Shown here: piece by piece, positions 56,643-64,000 of the stretch | Layout: the number at the start of each line of letters is the position of its first letter | Numbering within the stretch: position 1 is the stretch's first letter | Source: Viridibacterium sp035456105 | GTDB lineage: Bacteria; Pseudomonadota; Gammaproteobacteria; Burkholderiales; Rhodocyclaceae | Direction of reading: 5' to 3' | Length of the DNA: 64,000 bases | NCBI GenBank assembly: GCA_035456105.1 | Contig: DATIDV010000043.1 | Coordinates: 62,001-126,000 of the forward strand | The notes under the pieces: generated by a model | What the model was told of the DNA's origin: nothing | Seen by the model: the letters and a program-made list of their open reading frames with translations, nothing else | Database searches by the model: none | Translations under genes and position numbers: made by a program

Positions 56643-58127
56643 TTACTCCCCCGCTTGCTCAAACCAGTGCGCACGCGCCTTGGTAATCAGATCCTTCGCA
56701 CTCGATTCGTCGAGCCCCGTTATTTCGGTCAGCTCGTCAACCGCCAGATCCGCCAGATCGTCACGCGTCTTCACACCATGCGTGGCGAGCTTTGCAGCAA
56801 GCGATTTGTCCATGCCTTCAAGACTCAACAAGTCTTCTGCAACGCCCTCGAGTTGTTCCTCGTTGACGATGGCTTCGGTCAGCAGCACGTTTCGTGCGCG
56901 CTGACGCAACTCGTTAACAGTGTCTTCGTCGAAGGCTTCGATCTCCAGCATTTCGGAAATCGGCACATAGGCGATTTCTTCCAGCGAAGAGAAGCCTTCT
57001 TCGATCAGGATGTCGGCAACCTCCTCGTCGACATCGAGCTTCTCGCAGAATATCTGGCGCAGACGACCCTGCTCCGCTTCGCTGCGTTCAGCCGCAGCGG
57101 TTTCGGTCATCAGGTTAATGTTCCAGCCGGTCAGTTCCGAAGCAAGCTTCACGTTCTGACCACCACGACCGATAGCCATGGCGAGGTTACCCTCGTCGAC
57201 TACCACATCCATGGTGTGCGTTTCTTCATCAACGACGATGGAGCTGACCTCTGCCGGTGCCAGAGCGCTGATAACGAACTGTGCCGAGTCCGCAGACCAC
57301 AACACGATGTCGACGTTCTCACCGCCAAGTTCATTACGCACAGCCGTCACGCGCGAACCGCGCAGACCGACACAGGTACCGATGGGGTCAATGCGCGGGT
57401 CATTCGACTTCACGGCAATCTTGGCGCGCAGGCCTGGATCACGCGCAGCTGCCTTGATCTCCAGCAGGCCGTCTTCGATTTCCGGCACTTCGAGTTCGAA
57501 GAGCTGCGATATGAAATCCGGTGCACTGCGCGACAAGACCAGTTGCGGGCCACGGGCATTGCGATCGATACGCAACAGGTAAGCGCGGACGCGGTCACCG
57601 ACGCGCAGATTCTCTTTCGGAATCTGCTGATCGCGCGGCAACACAGCTTCGAGACGACCCGCCTCGACGATGGCATTGCCACGTTCCATACGCTTCACCG
57701 AACCAGTGACAAGATGCTCGCCGCGCTCGAGGAAGTCATTGAGGATCTGTTCGCGCTCGGCATCACGGATCTTCTGCAGGATGACTTGCTTGGCAGCCTG
57801 TGCGCCGATGCGACCGAAATCGATGGGCTCCAATGGCTCTTCCACATAGTCGCCGACCGCGATATCTGGATAATCCTCGCGAGCGTCAATGATGCCCATC
57901 TCGGCTTCGTCGTTTTCGACTTCAGCATCGATCATCACCACCCAGCGACGGAAGGATTCGTACACGCCTGTTTCGCGGTCGATGGATACACGCACATCGG
58001 CCTCATCATTGATACGCTTCTTGGTCGCGGCGGCCAAAGCCATTTCCATGGCCAGAAACACAGTTTCCTTGGCCACGTTCTTTTCGCGCGACAGCGCATC
58101 GACAAGCAGCAAGACTTCGCGGCTCAT
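56643..58127 (-). CDS. nusA: Transcription termination/antitermination factor NusA
   Basis: 494 residues. N-terminal RNAP-binding domain begins MSREVLLLVDALSREKNV; S1 domain about 135-200; two KH domains (about 230-345) with GTCVGLRGSRVTAVRNELGGE and AIGRGGQNVKLASELTG; two C-terminal acidic repeats (about 365-490), as in E. coli. Confidence 0.98.
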   Translation of the reverse strand: MSREVLLLVDALSREKNVAKETVFLAMEMALAAATKKRINDEADVRVSIDRETGVYESFRRWVVMIDAEVENDEAEMGIIDAREDYPDIAVGDYVEEPLEPIDFGRIGAQAAKQVILQKIRDAEREQILNDFLERGEHLVTGSVKRMERGNAIVEAGRLEAVLPRDQQIPKENLRVGDRVRAYLLRIDRNARGPQLVLSRSAPDFISQLFELEVPEIEDGLLEIKAAARDPGLRAKIAVKSNDPRIDPIGTCVGLRGSRVTAVRNELGGENVDIVLWSADSAQFVISALAPAEVSSIVVDEETHTMDVVVDEGNLAMAIGRGGQNVKLASELTGWNINLMTETAAAERSEAEQGRLRQIFCEKLDVDEEVADILIEEGFSSLEEIAYVPISEMLEIEAFDEDTVNELRQRARNVLLTEAIVNEEQLEGVAEDLLSLEGMDKSLAAKLATHGVKTRDDLADLAVDELTEITGLDESSAKDLITKARAHWFEQAGE

Positions 58128-58185
58128 TGCTTAACTCCCTCGAAAGCGAATATTTCAGCTTGTTCAAACATGAACAAACCCTGAA

Positions 58186-58620
58186 TCAAAACTTGGGGAC
58201 CAGACGTGCTTTTTCGACATCGTCGAGTTCAAGCAGCTGCTCACCCTTCTCGGTACGAACCACAATCTTGCCGTCGCGCAAGCCAAGCAACTGGCCTGCG
58301 AAATTACGCTGGTTGTTGATTGGCAGACGGATGCGAATCTGCACATCCTGGCCAGCAAAGCGCTCGAAGTCAGCGGCCTTGCGCAGTGGTCGCTCCAAAC
58401 CCGGAGACGAGATCTCAAGACGATCATAGTCGATGCCTTCAACCTCGAAAACACGCACGAGATGATTGCTCACCACCGCGCAATCTTCGACTGTAATGCC
58501 GCGTTCGATATCGATGAACACACGCAGCAGTCTCGCCTTGGGCGAGCGCTCCAGATCCACCAGTTCGAAACCCAAGCCATTCACGGCCTGCTCGACAACG
58601 CTTGCGATATCCATCTGCAA
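58186..58620 (-). CDS. rimP: Ribosome maturation factor RimP
   Basis: 144 residues with both RimP domains: GLELVDLERSPKARLLRVFID-like N-terminal part and ISSPGLERPLRKAADFERFAG. First gene of the rimP-nusA-infB-rbfA-truB operon. Unlike in enterobacteria, no initiator tRNA gene precedes it. Confidence 0.96.
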   Translation of the reverse strand: MQMDIASVVEQAVNGLGFELVDLERSPKARLLRVFIDIERGITVEDCAVVSNHLVRVFEVEGIDYDRLEISSPGLERPLRKAADFERFAGQDVQIRIRLPINNQRNFAGQLLGLRDGKIVVRTEKGEQLLELDDVEKARLVPKF

Positions 58621-58671
58621 TACTGTTTCAACAAATTAGGCGCCCGCATCGCGATCAATCACGTTTTGCGC

Positions 58672-58702
58672 GCCACAAATAAAAAATGGGCGAAACGCCC
58701 AT
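58672..58702 (-). terminator. Terminator of rluB
   Basis: ATGGGCG/CGCCCAT stem (58686-58692 with 58696-58702), 3-base loop, followed on the minus strand by TTTTTTATTTGTGG. It lies between rluB and rimP on the same strand, so rimP must have its promoter in the 50 bases after it, or partly depend on read-through. Confidence 0.85.
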
Positions 58703-58873
58703 CCCGATCAAACAAATCCGGAAAGAACGCCGCGGCCCACGCTTGCTTGCACAGGACACACGACGCATTAACCACTCGATTCTAGCATGTTGCTACGCCG
58801 CAGTACATCCAAACAGCGTAACGAGTAAGCCTTTGTCGTGCCGCGCACCATCAGGCTGCGCGGCACGGACATA

Positions 58874-60196
58874 TCAGACAGCTACAACCGGCTTCGGCTT
58901 TGGCTTCCTGTTGCGGCCACCACGCGGACGACGATTATCGTTACGCCGGGCGCTACCCGTAGTCCCCTCGAGCGCTCCAGCAGGCGCAGCGTTCGGCACG
59001 AAGGCGGCTTCGCCATCGCTGGCGCCATTCTCGGCCGTATTGCGATTCCTCGGCCCACCGGCCTTCGTATTCGCCCCGCCAACCTTCGGGCCACGCCGGT
59101 TACGGGTGCGACGTGTTTCGCCATCGGCAGGACGTGCAACGGCTTTCTTGCCTGCCAGCGACTTGATCATCTCTGGCGGCATGTCTTCGTACATGCCGCG
59201 CTTGAGACGGCTCGGCAACTCCACCGGGCCATAACGCACACGCATCAGGCGGCTGACCGTAAGACCGAGCGCTTCGAACATGCGACGCACTTCGCGATTG
59301 CGGCCTTCGGAAATCGACACCCGGTACCAGTGGTTCGAGCCTTCGCCGCCTTCATCCCGCACCATGTTGAAACGCGCCGGGCCGTCATCCAGCTCGATCC
59401 CGTCCTTCAGTTGTTTGGCCTGTGCTTCGTCGAGCAGGCCGACGATGCGCACGGCGTACTCACGCTCCAGGTTGTAGCGCGGATGCGTCAGGCGGTTGGC
59501 CAGATCACCGTCATCGGTGAACAACAGCAAGCCGCTCGTATTGAAGTCAAGACGACCGATCGCGATCCAGCGACCGCGGCGGATCTTTGGCAGTCGATCG
59601 AACACACTCGGGCGACCTTCAGGATCGTCGCGCGAGACGATCTCACCATCCGGCTTGTGATAAATCAGAACGCGTGGCGGACGCTCGGCAAAACGCACGT
59701 TAACCAGCTTGCCATTGACCTTGATGCGGTCGCCGGCGGAAATCTTCTGGCCGAGGAAAGTCGGCAGGCCATTGACGCTAACACGCCCGGCAGTAATCCA
59801 TTCTTCCACTTCACGACGCGAGGCATAGCCCGCAGCAGCGAGAACCTTCTGGATGCGTTCGCCGTCATCAACGAGTTCGCCCGTTGCCTTGACGCGATCA
59901 CCACCACCGCGCGGGCCGAAGCCGCCGCGACCACGCGGGCCACCAGTGCCTTCAGGCTTGGCGTTGGCGTGCAGGTTGTCGCCCTTGCGACCCAGGAACG
60001 CAATCTGACTGTCGTCGTCTTCGTATGGATCGTCGGAATTGAATTCCGGTTCAGGTGCTGCGCCATACACACCGGCGGGCGGCAGGTCCGAGCGGGGAGC
60101 TCTCTGGCGTCGCTGCGGCGCGCCGTTGTTGGCCTTATTGGCCGTGTTATTGCCGGGACGCGTCGGACGGCGACGCGTTTTCTGCGGTATCGACAA
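58874..60196 (-). CDS. rluB: 23S rRNA pseudouridine synthase RluB
   Basis: 440 residues. Starts at TTG (60196) with AAGGAG 9 bases upstream. N-terminal basic, low-complexity tail (1-105), S4 domain (about 110-160, IQKVLAAAGYASRREVEEWI), catalytic domain with Asp in GRLDFNTSGLLLF, and a second basic tail rich in Arg/Asn/Gly/Pro. It modifies U2605 in E. coli. It overlaps scpB by 50 bases. Confidence 0.94.
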   Translation of the reverse strand: MSIPQKTRRRPTRPGNNTANKANNGAPQRRQRAPRSDLPPAGVYGAAPEPEFNSDDPYEDDDSQIAFLGRKGDNLHANAKPEGTGGPRGRGGFGPRGGGDRVKATGELVDDGERIQKVLAAAGYASRREVEEWITAGRVSVNGLPTFLGQKISAGDRIKVNGKLVNVRFAERPPRVLIYHKPDGEIVSRDDPEGRPSVFDRLPKIRRGRWIAIGRLDFNTSGLLLFTDDGDLANRLTHPRYNLEREYAVRIVGLLDEAQAKQLKDGIELDDGPARFNMVRDEGGEGSNHWYRVSISEGRNREVRRMFEALGLTVSRLMRVRYGPVELPSRLKRGMYEDMPPEMIKSLAGKKAVARPADGETRRTRNRRGPKVGGANTKAGGPRNRNTAENGASDGEAAFVPNAAPAGALEGTTGSARRNDNRRPRGGRNRKPKPKPVVAV

Positions 60197-60902
60197 GATC
60201 GAGTACTCCTTCGATGTCGGATAGGGACGATAAAGGCGGCAGCTCAGTCAGGCTGCGAAGGCCGAGATCATCAAGAAACTTGCGGGTAGTGGCGAAGAGG
60301 GCCGGGCGTCCCGGCGTGTCGCGGTGACCAATGGTGTCGATCCAACCGCGCGTTTCGAGCACATTTATTATGTTTGCAGAAACGGCCACGCCGCGAATTT
60401 CTTCAATGTCCCCGCGTGTGACAGGCTGACGATACACGATGATTGCCAAGGTTTCCAGTACCGCACGGGAGTAACGCGGCGCTCGTGTCTGACGCAAACG
60501 GTCAAGATACGGTTGCAAGGCTGGCCGGGTCTGGAAGCGCCAGCCCGAGGCCAGCCGCATCAGTTCGACCGCCCTGCCCTGCCAATCCTGCTGGATGTCA
60601 TTGAGCAGACGGCCAACCAGTTCGGCGCCGACATCGGGCTCGAACAGGCGCCGCAACTCGCCGCTCTGCATGGGTTCGTTGGCTGAGAGCAATGCCGCCT
60701 CAAGGACTTGTTTGGCGTGTGCAACGTCAATACCAGATTCGATGTTCGTGATCTCGTGCGCCGGCAGGGTGTTGTCAGCCTCACCCGACTCAAGCAGCTG
60801 ATCCACGACGGGCTCGGCGCTGATCCCACGCGAGACAGCTTCCGCTGGCATTTCGGGATTCAACTCAGATGAAGCCAGCTCAGGCGTAGGACTGGGCGTC
60901 AT
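60147..60902 (-). CDS. scpB: Segregation and condensation protein B
   Basis: 251 residues from the ATG at 60902, which has GGAG 8 bases upstream; an ATG at 60920 is an alternative. Winged-helix core with ALLSANEPMQSGELRRLF and LETLAIIVYRQPVTRGDIEEIRGV. Kleisin-interacting partner of ScpA in the SMC complex. Confidence 0.95.
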   Translation of the reverse strand: MTPSPTPELASSELNPEMPAEAVSRGISAEPVVDQLLESGEADNTLPAHEITNIESGIDVAHAKQVLEAALLSANEPMQSGELRRLFEPDVGAELVGRLLNDIQQDWQGRAVELMRLASGWRFQTRPALQPYLDRLRQTRAPRYSRAVLETLAIIVYRQPVTRGDIEEIRGVAVSANIINVLETRGWIDTIGHRDTPGRPALFATTRKFLDDLGLRSLTELPPLSSLSDIEGVLDLVDTAENASPSDASRQ

Positions 60903-61746
60903 CCGCGTCTCCGGTTTCATGTGCGGTCTCGTGACGAGACACGCGCACATAGATCATTTCCATCGGCGCATTCTGCATCAGCTGGACCAGCCGTTCCTTG
61001 ACCAACTCGAGCACGGCGAGGAAGCCCACTATAAGGCTGGCCACGCCATGAGTCAGGTCGAACACGCTGGTGAACTCGGCGTATTCACCGTCCTGCAGGC
61101 GCCGCAGGATCTGCGCCATGTATTCACGCACCGACAGCTCCTCGCGCTGTACGTGGTGATGCTGGTTGTTACGCGCACGTTGCAGCAGCGTCAGCCATGC
61201 GCCTTGCAAATCCGCGAGACTGACCTCGGCCAGGCGCTCTTCGGCAATCACCTCGGTGATATGTACGGCAGCCCACTCGTAGTCACGCTCGACACGCGGC
61301 ATGCGATCCAGTGTCAGGGCCGCGCGCTTGATGCGCTCGTATTCGACGAGACGACGCACGAGTTCGGCACGCGGGTCGGACTCGTCGTCTTCCGGTTTTT
61401 CGCTCGGCGGCTTGGGCAGCAACATGCGTGACTTGATGTCGAGCAACATCGCCGCCATCAGCAGATAGTCGCCAGCGAGTTCGAGATTGGTCGAACGCAT
61501 TGCGTCGATGTAAGCCAGATACTGCACCGTCAGCGGCGCCATCGGAATATCGAGGATATTCACGTTGGCGCGACGGATCAGATACAGCAGCAGGTCGAGC
61601 GGCCCCTCGAAGGTATCGAGGAAAATCTCCAGCGCATCCGGCGGGATGTACAGATCCGTCGGCATATCGAGCAACGGCTCGCCGTAGATCTTCGCGTGGA
61701 AGCGGAGATCGAGGGCGAGCGTTTCAGGAGCTGCGCTGTCGTTCAT
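60880..61746 (-). CDS. scpA: Segregation and condensation protein A (kleisin)
   Basis: 288 residues from ATG 61746. EGPLDLLLYLIRRANVNILDIP and the C-terminal helical region are typical of ScpA. It bridges SMC heads. No smc gene is in the window. It starts 6 bases after trpS and overlaps scpB. Confidence 0.95.
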   Translation of the reverse strand: MNDSAAPETLALDLRFHAKIYGEPLLDMPTDLYIPPDALEIFLDTFEGPLDLLLYLIRRANVNILDIPMAPLTVQYLAYIDAMRSTNLELAGDYLLMAAMLLDIKSRMLLPKPPSEKPEDDESDPRAELVRRLVEYERIKRAALTLDRMPRVERDYEWAAVHITEVIAEERLAEVSLADLQGAWLTLLQRARNNQHHHVQREELSVREYMAQILRRLQDGEYAEFTSVFDLTHGVASLIVGFLAVLELVKERLVQLMQNAPMEMIYVRVSRHETAHETGDADDAQSYA

Positions 61747-61752
61747 CAAGGC

Positions 61753-62955
61753 TTAGCTGTATGACAAACCCATCGATTCGCGCACATCACGCATCGTCTC
61801 CTGCGCGAGCTTGCGGGCGCGTTCGCAACCGTCGGCGAGCACGCTGCGCACCAGTGCCGGATCGTCGATGTATTGCTGGGCACGTTCATGGAAGGGCTCC
61901 TGCTCTTTCACGACAGCGTCGATGACAGGCTGCTTGCATTCGAGGCAGCCGATGCCAGCACTGCGGCAACCCTTCTGCACCCACTCGCGCGTCGGCTCGT
62001 CCGAATAGACCTGATGGAACTGCCACACCGGGCAACGCTCCGGCTCGCCCGGATCGGTACGGCGCACACGCGCCGGGTCGGTCGGCATGGTGCGGATTTT
62101 CTTGCTGACGACCTCGGGATCCTCTCGCATGAAAATCGTGTTGCCGTATGACTTCGACATTTTCTGGCCATCAAGACCCACCACACGCGAAGCTTCGGTG
62201 AGCTTGGCTTGCGGCTCGACGAGAATCATCTTGCCGCTACCTTCGAGATAGCCAAACAGGCGCTCGCGATCACTCATCGACAGACTCTGCGAATCGTCGA
62301 GCAGCGCCTTGCCCTGCTCCAGCGCTTCCTTGTCGCCTTCCTGCTGGAAACGCACGCGCAGTTGCTCGTAGAGCTTGGGGCGCTTGCCGCCGAGCTTCTT
62401 CACCGCCTCGCGCGCCTTCTCTTCGAACCCAACCTCTTTGCCATAGAGATGGTTGAAGCGGCGCGCGATTTCGCGAGTCAACTCGATATGAGGCACCTGG
62501 TCTTCACCGACGGGCACATGCGTCGAGCGGTACAGCAGGATGTCGGCGCTCTGCAGCAGCGGATAACCGAGGAAGCCATAAGTCGACAGGTCTTTTTCGC
62601 TGAGTTTTTCCTGCTGGTCCTTGTAGGTCGGCACGCGCTCGAGCCAGCCGAGCGGGCACATCATGGACAACAGCAGATGCAGCTCGGCGTGCTCGGGCAC
62701 GCGCGACTGGATGAAGATGGTGGACTGGTTCGGATCGATACCCGCGGCGAGCCAGTCGATGACCATGTCCCACACGCTTTCCTCGATGATCGAGACCGAG
62801 TCATAGGCTGTCGTCAGCGCATGCCAGTCAGCGACGAAGAACAGGCAGGGCATTTCGTTTTGCAGCCTGACCCAGTTCTTGAGCGCGCCGTGATAGTGGC
62901 CGATATGCAAACGCCCGGTGGGGCGCATGCCGGAGAGGACTCGATCTGCGTACAT
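61753..62955 (-). CDS. trpS: Tryptophanyl-tRNA synthetase
   Basis: 400 residues, the long form with an insert relative to the about 330-residue E. coli enzyme. Class I motifs HIGH (GRLHIGHY, 14-21) and KMSKS (GQKMSKSYGN). Charges tRNA-Trp. Confidence 0.97.
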   Translation of the reverse strand: MYADRVLSGMRPTGRLHIGHYHGALKNWVRLQNEMPCLFFVADWHALTTAYDSVSIIEESVWDMVIDWLAAGIDPNQSTIFIQSRVPEHAELHLLLSMMCPLGWLERVPTYKDQQEKLSEKDLSTYGFLGYPLLQSADILLYRSTHVPVGEDQVPHIELTREIARRFNHLYGKEVGFEEKAREAVKKLGGKRPKLYEQLRVRFQQEGDKEALEQGKALLDDSQSLSMSDRERLFGYLEGSGKMILVEPQAKLTEASRVVGLDGQKMSKSYGNTIFMREDPEVVSKKIRTMPTDPARVRRTDPGEPERCPVWQFHQVYSDEPTREWVQKGCRSAGIGCLECKQPVIDAVVKEQEPFHERAQQYIDDPALVRSVLADGCERARKLAQETMRDVRESMGLSYS

Positions 62956-63001
62956 GTTTGAAGTAAACCTCGGATTGAAATCTTCAGGCTGCCGAAAAAA
63001 A

Positions 63002-63667
63002 TCAGGCGACGCCCGTGATCAGGAAAATGAACCGCGCAACGCTGTCCATGGCCCACAGCAAAGGCCTGTTCAGCACATCAGAATACATCAGCGCAATCAG
63101 GATGAAGAAGCCATAAGGCTCCACGCGGGAGAGTTGCCAGGCAGCCTTGATCGGCAGCAGGCTCACAAGAATGCGGCCGCCATCGAGCGGAGGAATCGGG
63201 ATCAGGTTGATCAGCATGAGCACCAGATTGGCCATCAGGCCATTGCGACACAGGGCGCCCAGCATCTCCAGACCGCCGGGGTTGCTGACCATTGGTAAAA
63301 CGAGGCTGCCGAACAACACCCACACCACCGCCTGAACAAAATTGATGCCCGGCCCCGCTGCTGCGACCCACAGCATGTCCTGCTTCGGGTGCCGCAGGCG
63401 GCCGAAATTCACGGGTACGGGCTTGGCCCAGCCAAAAGGCGGAAACTGCGCGCCGGTCAAGGCGTTCATGAGGACGATGCCGCCGGGCAAGAGAATGGTG
63501 CCGACCGGGTCGATGTGCTTGAGGGGATTCAGGGTGATGCGTCCCTGCTCGTAAGCAGTCGGGTCGCCAAACATGCGGGCGACGTAACCGTGTGCGGCCT
63601 CGTGCAGGGTGATTGCCAAGATAACCGGCACGGCCCACAGGGTGATGTTCAGAATGATTTGATCCAT
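63002..63667 (-). CDS. Site-2 protease (M50) family membrane protein
   Basis: 221 residues, about five membrane segments. Zinc motif HEAAHGY (His22, Glu23, His26) and the third ligand Asp in IPIPPLDGGRIL. This is the short rhodocyclic/betaproteobacterial type near trpS; substrate unknown. Confidence 0.92.
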   Translation of the reverse strand: MDQIILNITLWAVPVILAITLHEAAHGYVARMFGDPTAYEQGRITLNPLKHIDPVGTILLPGGIVLMNALTGAQFPPFGWAKPVPVNFGRLRHPKQDMLWVAAAGPGINFVQAVVWVLFGSLVLPMVSNPGGLEMLGALCRNGLMANLVLMLINLIPIPPLDGGRILVSLLPIKAAWQLSRVEPYGFFILIALMYSDVLNRPLLWAMDSVARFIFLITGVA

Positions 63668-63704
63668 GGGGATGCAGTTTACCGTGAATGCTTCGGGAGG
63701 CAGC

Positions 63705-64000
63705 TCACAGGCCGAGCGGCCGTAGCTCGCCCTTGCCTTGGCGGATCAGCTCAGGCGCACCACCAGTCAGATCCACGACCGTCGTTGGCTCCAGGCCGCA
63801 GGGGCCGGACTCTATGACCAGATCCAGTTCGCGTTCGAGACGATCACGGATCTCGCTTGCATCGCTCAGCGGCAGATCTTCGTCGGGCAACAACAGCGTC
63901 GATGAAATCAGCGGCTCCCCCAGCTCTTCAAGTAGCGCAAGCATAACGGCGTGATCCGGTACGCGCAGGCCGATGGTCTTGCGCTTGGGATGCAACAGGC
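63705..64000 (-). CDS. YrdC/Sua5/YciO family protein (partial, N-terminus beyond window)
   Basis: The C-terminal about 98 residues of a tRNA threonylcarbamoyladenosine-family protein: LHPKRKTIGLRVPDH followed by LGEPLISSTL and ESGPCGLEPTTVVDLTGG. The reading frame is open to the window end, so the gene continues. YciO and TsaC/Sua5 cannot be separated on this fragment. Confidence 0.88.
   Translation of the reverse strand, partial: LLHPKRKTIGLRVPDHAVMLALLEELGEPLISSTLLLPDEDLPLSDASEIRDRLERELDLVIESGPCGLEPTTVVDLTGGAPELIRQGKGELRPLGL

Noticed and set aside
58621..58873. An initiator tRNA or other RNA gene before rimP
   Set aside because: No cloverleaf; the only strong structure is the rluB terminator.

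Overview
The window is chromosomal DNA of a betaproteobacterium, most likely of the Rhodocyclales or a close relative. The evidence is gene order and family content: a fused mla-yadGH-bolA-his-tat gene string, the alaA-GNAT-hom-thrC block, rimP-nusA-infB-rbfA-truB, a PEP-CTERM protein, and a PrsR-like sigma-54 regulator. The order-level assignment is inference. Most of the window is dense housekeeping sequence. The only clearly accessory stretch is about 1.7-5.2 kb.

Layout. 1-1722 (-): membrane histidine kinase cut by the window edge. 1723-5192: gene-poor, with a 48-nt copy of the 3' end of tRNA-His, a PEP-CTERM protein gene behind a candidate sigma-54 promoter, and fragments of an IS1182-type transposase, a tyrosine recombinase and a glycine-zipper protein. 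5193-5513 (-): tRNA-Pro/Arg/His operon with its own promoter. 5751-6786: slyD overlapped by a peroxiredoxin-like gene that has lost its catalytic cysteine. 6985-11039 (-): FHA protein, cyclic-nucleotide phosphodiesterase-type MBL protein and a GAF-domain PilB/GspE-type ATPase. 11137-15014 (-): ornithine cyclodeaminase family protein, TerC family protein, sucCD. 15355-19592: fimV-like gene (+), nif3-like gene (-), degS/algW-like protease (+).

19597-34914 (-) is one unbroken 23-gene string: mlaFEDACB, yadG, yadH, a bolA-family gene, hisG-D-C-B-H-A-F-I-E, a HIT gene, tatABC and a GNAT gene. Many of its junctions overlap or are only a few bases apart. It joins outer-membrane lipid-asymmetry maintenance, histidine synthesis and twin-arginine export.

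35125-38006 (+): PrsR-like regulator and an ExeA-like ATPase. 38041-41244 (-): NlpC/P60 hydrolase, PhoH-like protein, bcp, Mth938-domain protein. 41373-45858 (+): alanine and threonine biosynthesis block. 45926-48933 (-): sppA, Rieske protein, HAD phosphatase, rluC, divergent from rne (49626-52391, +). 52503-58620 (-): truB, rbfA, infB, nusA, rimP. 58874-64000 (-): rluB, scpB, scpA, trpS, site-2 protease family protein, and the C-terminal part of a YrdC/Sua5-family protein cut by the window end.

The best leads are the decayed tRNA-His-associated element with its sigma-54-type PEP-CTERM cargo, the cysteine-less PrxQ-like protein coupled to slyD, and the FHA/phosphodiesterase/GAF-ATPase cluster. 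I did not find a clearly new defence or CRISPR system.
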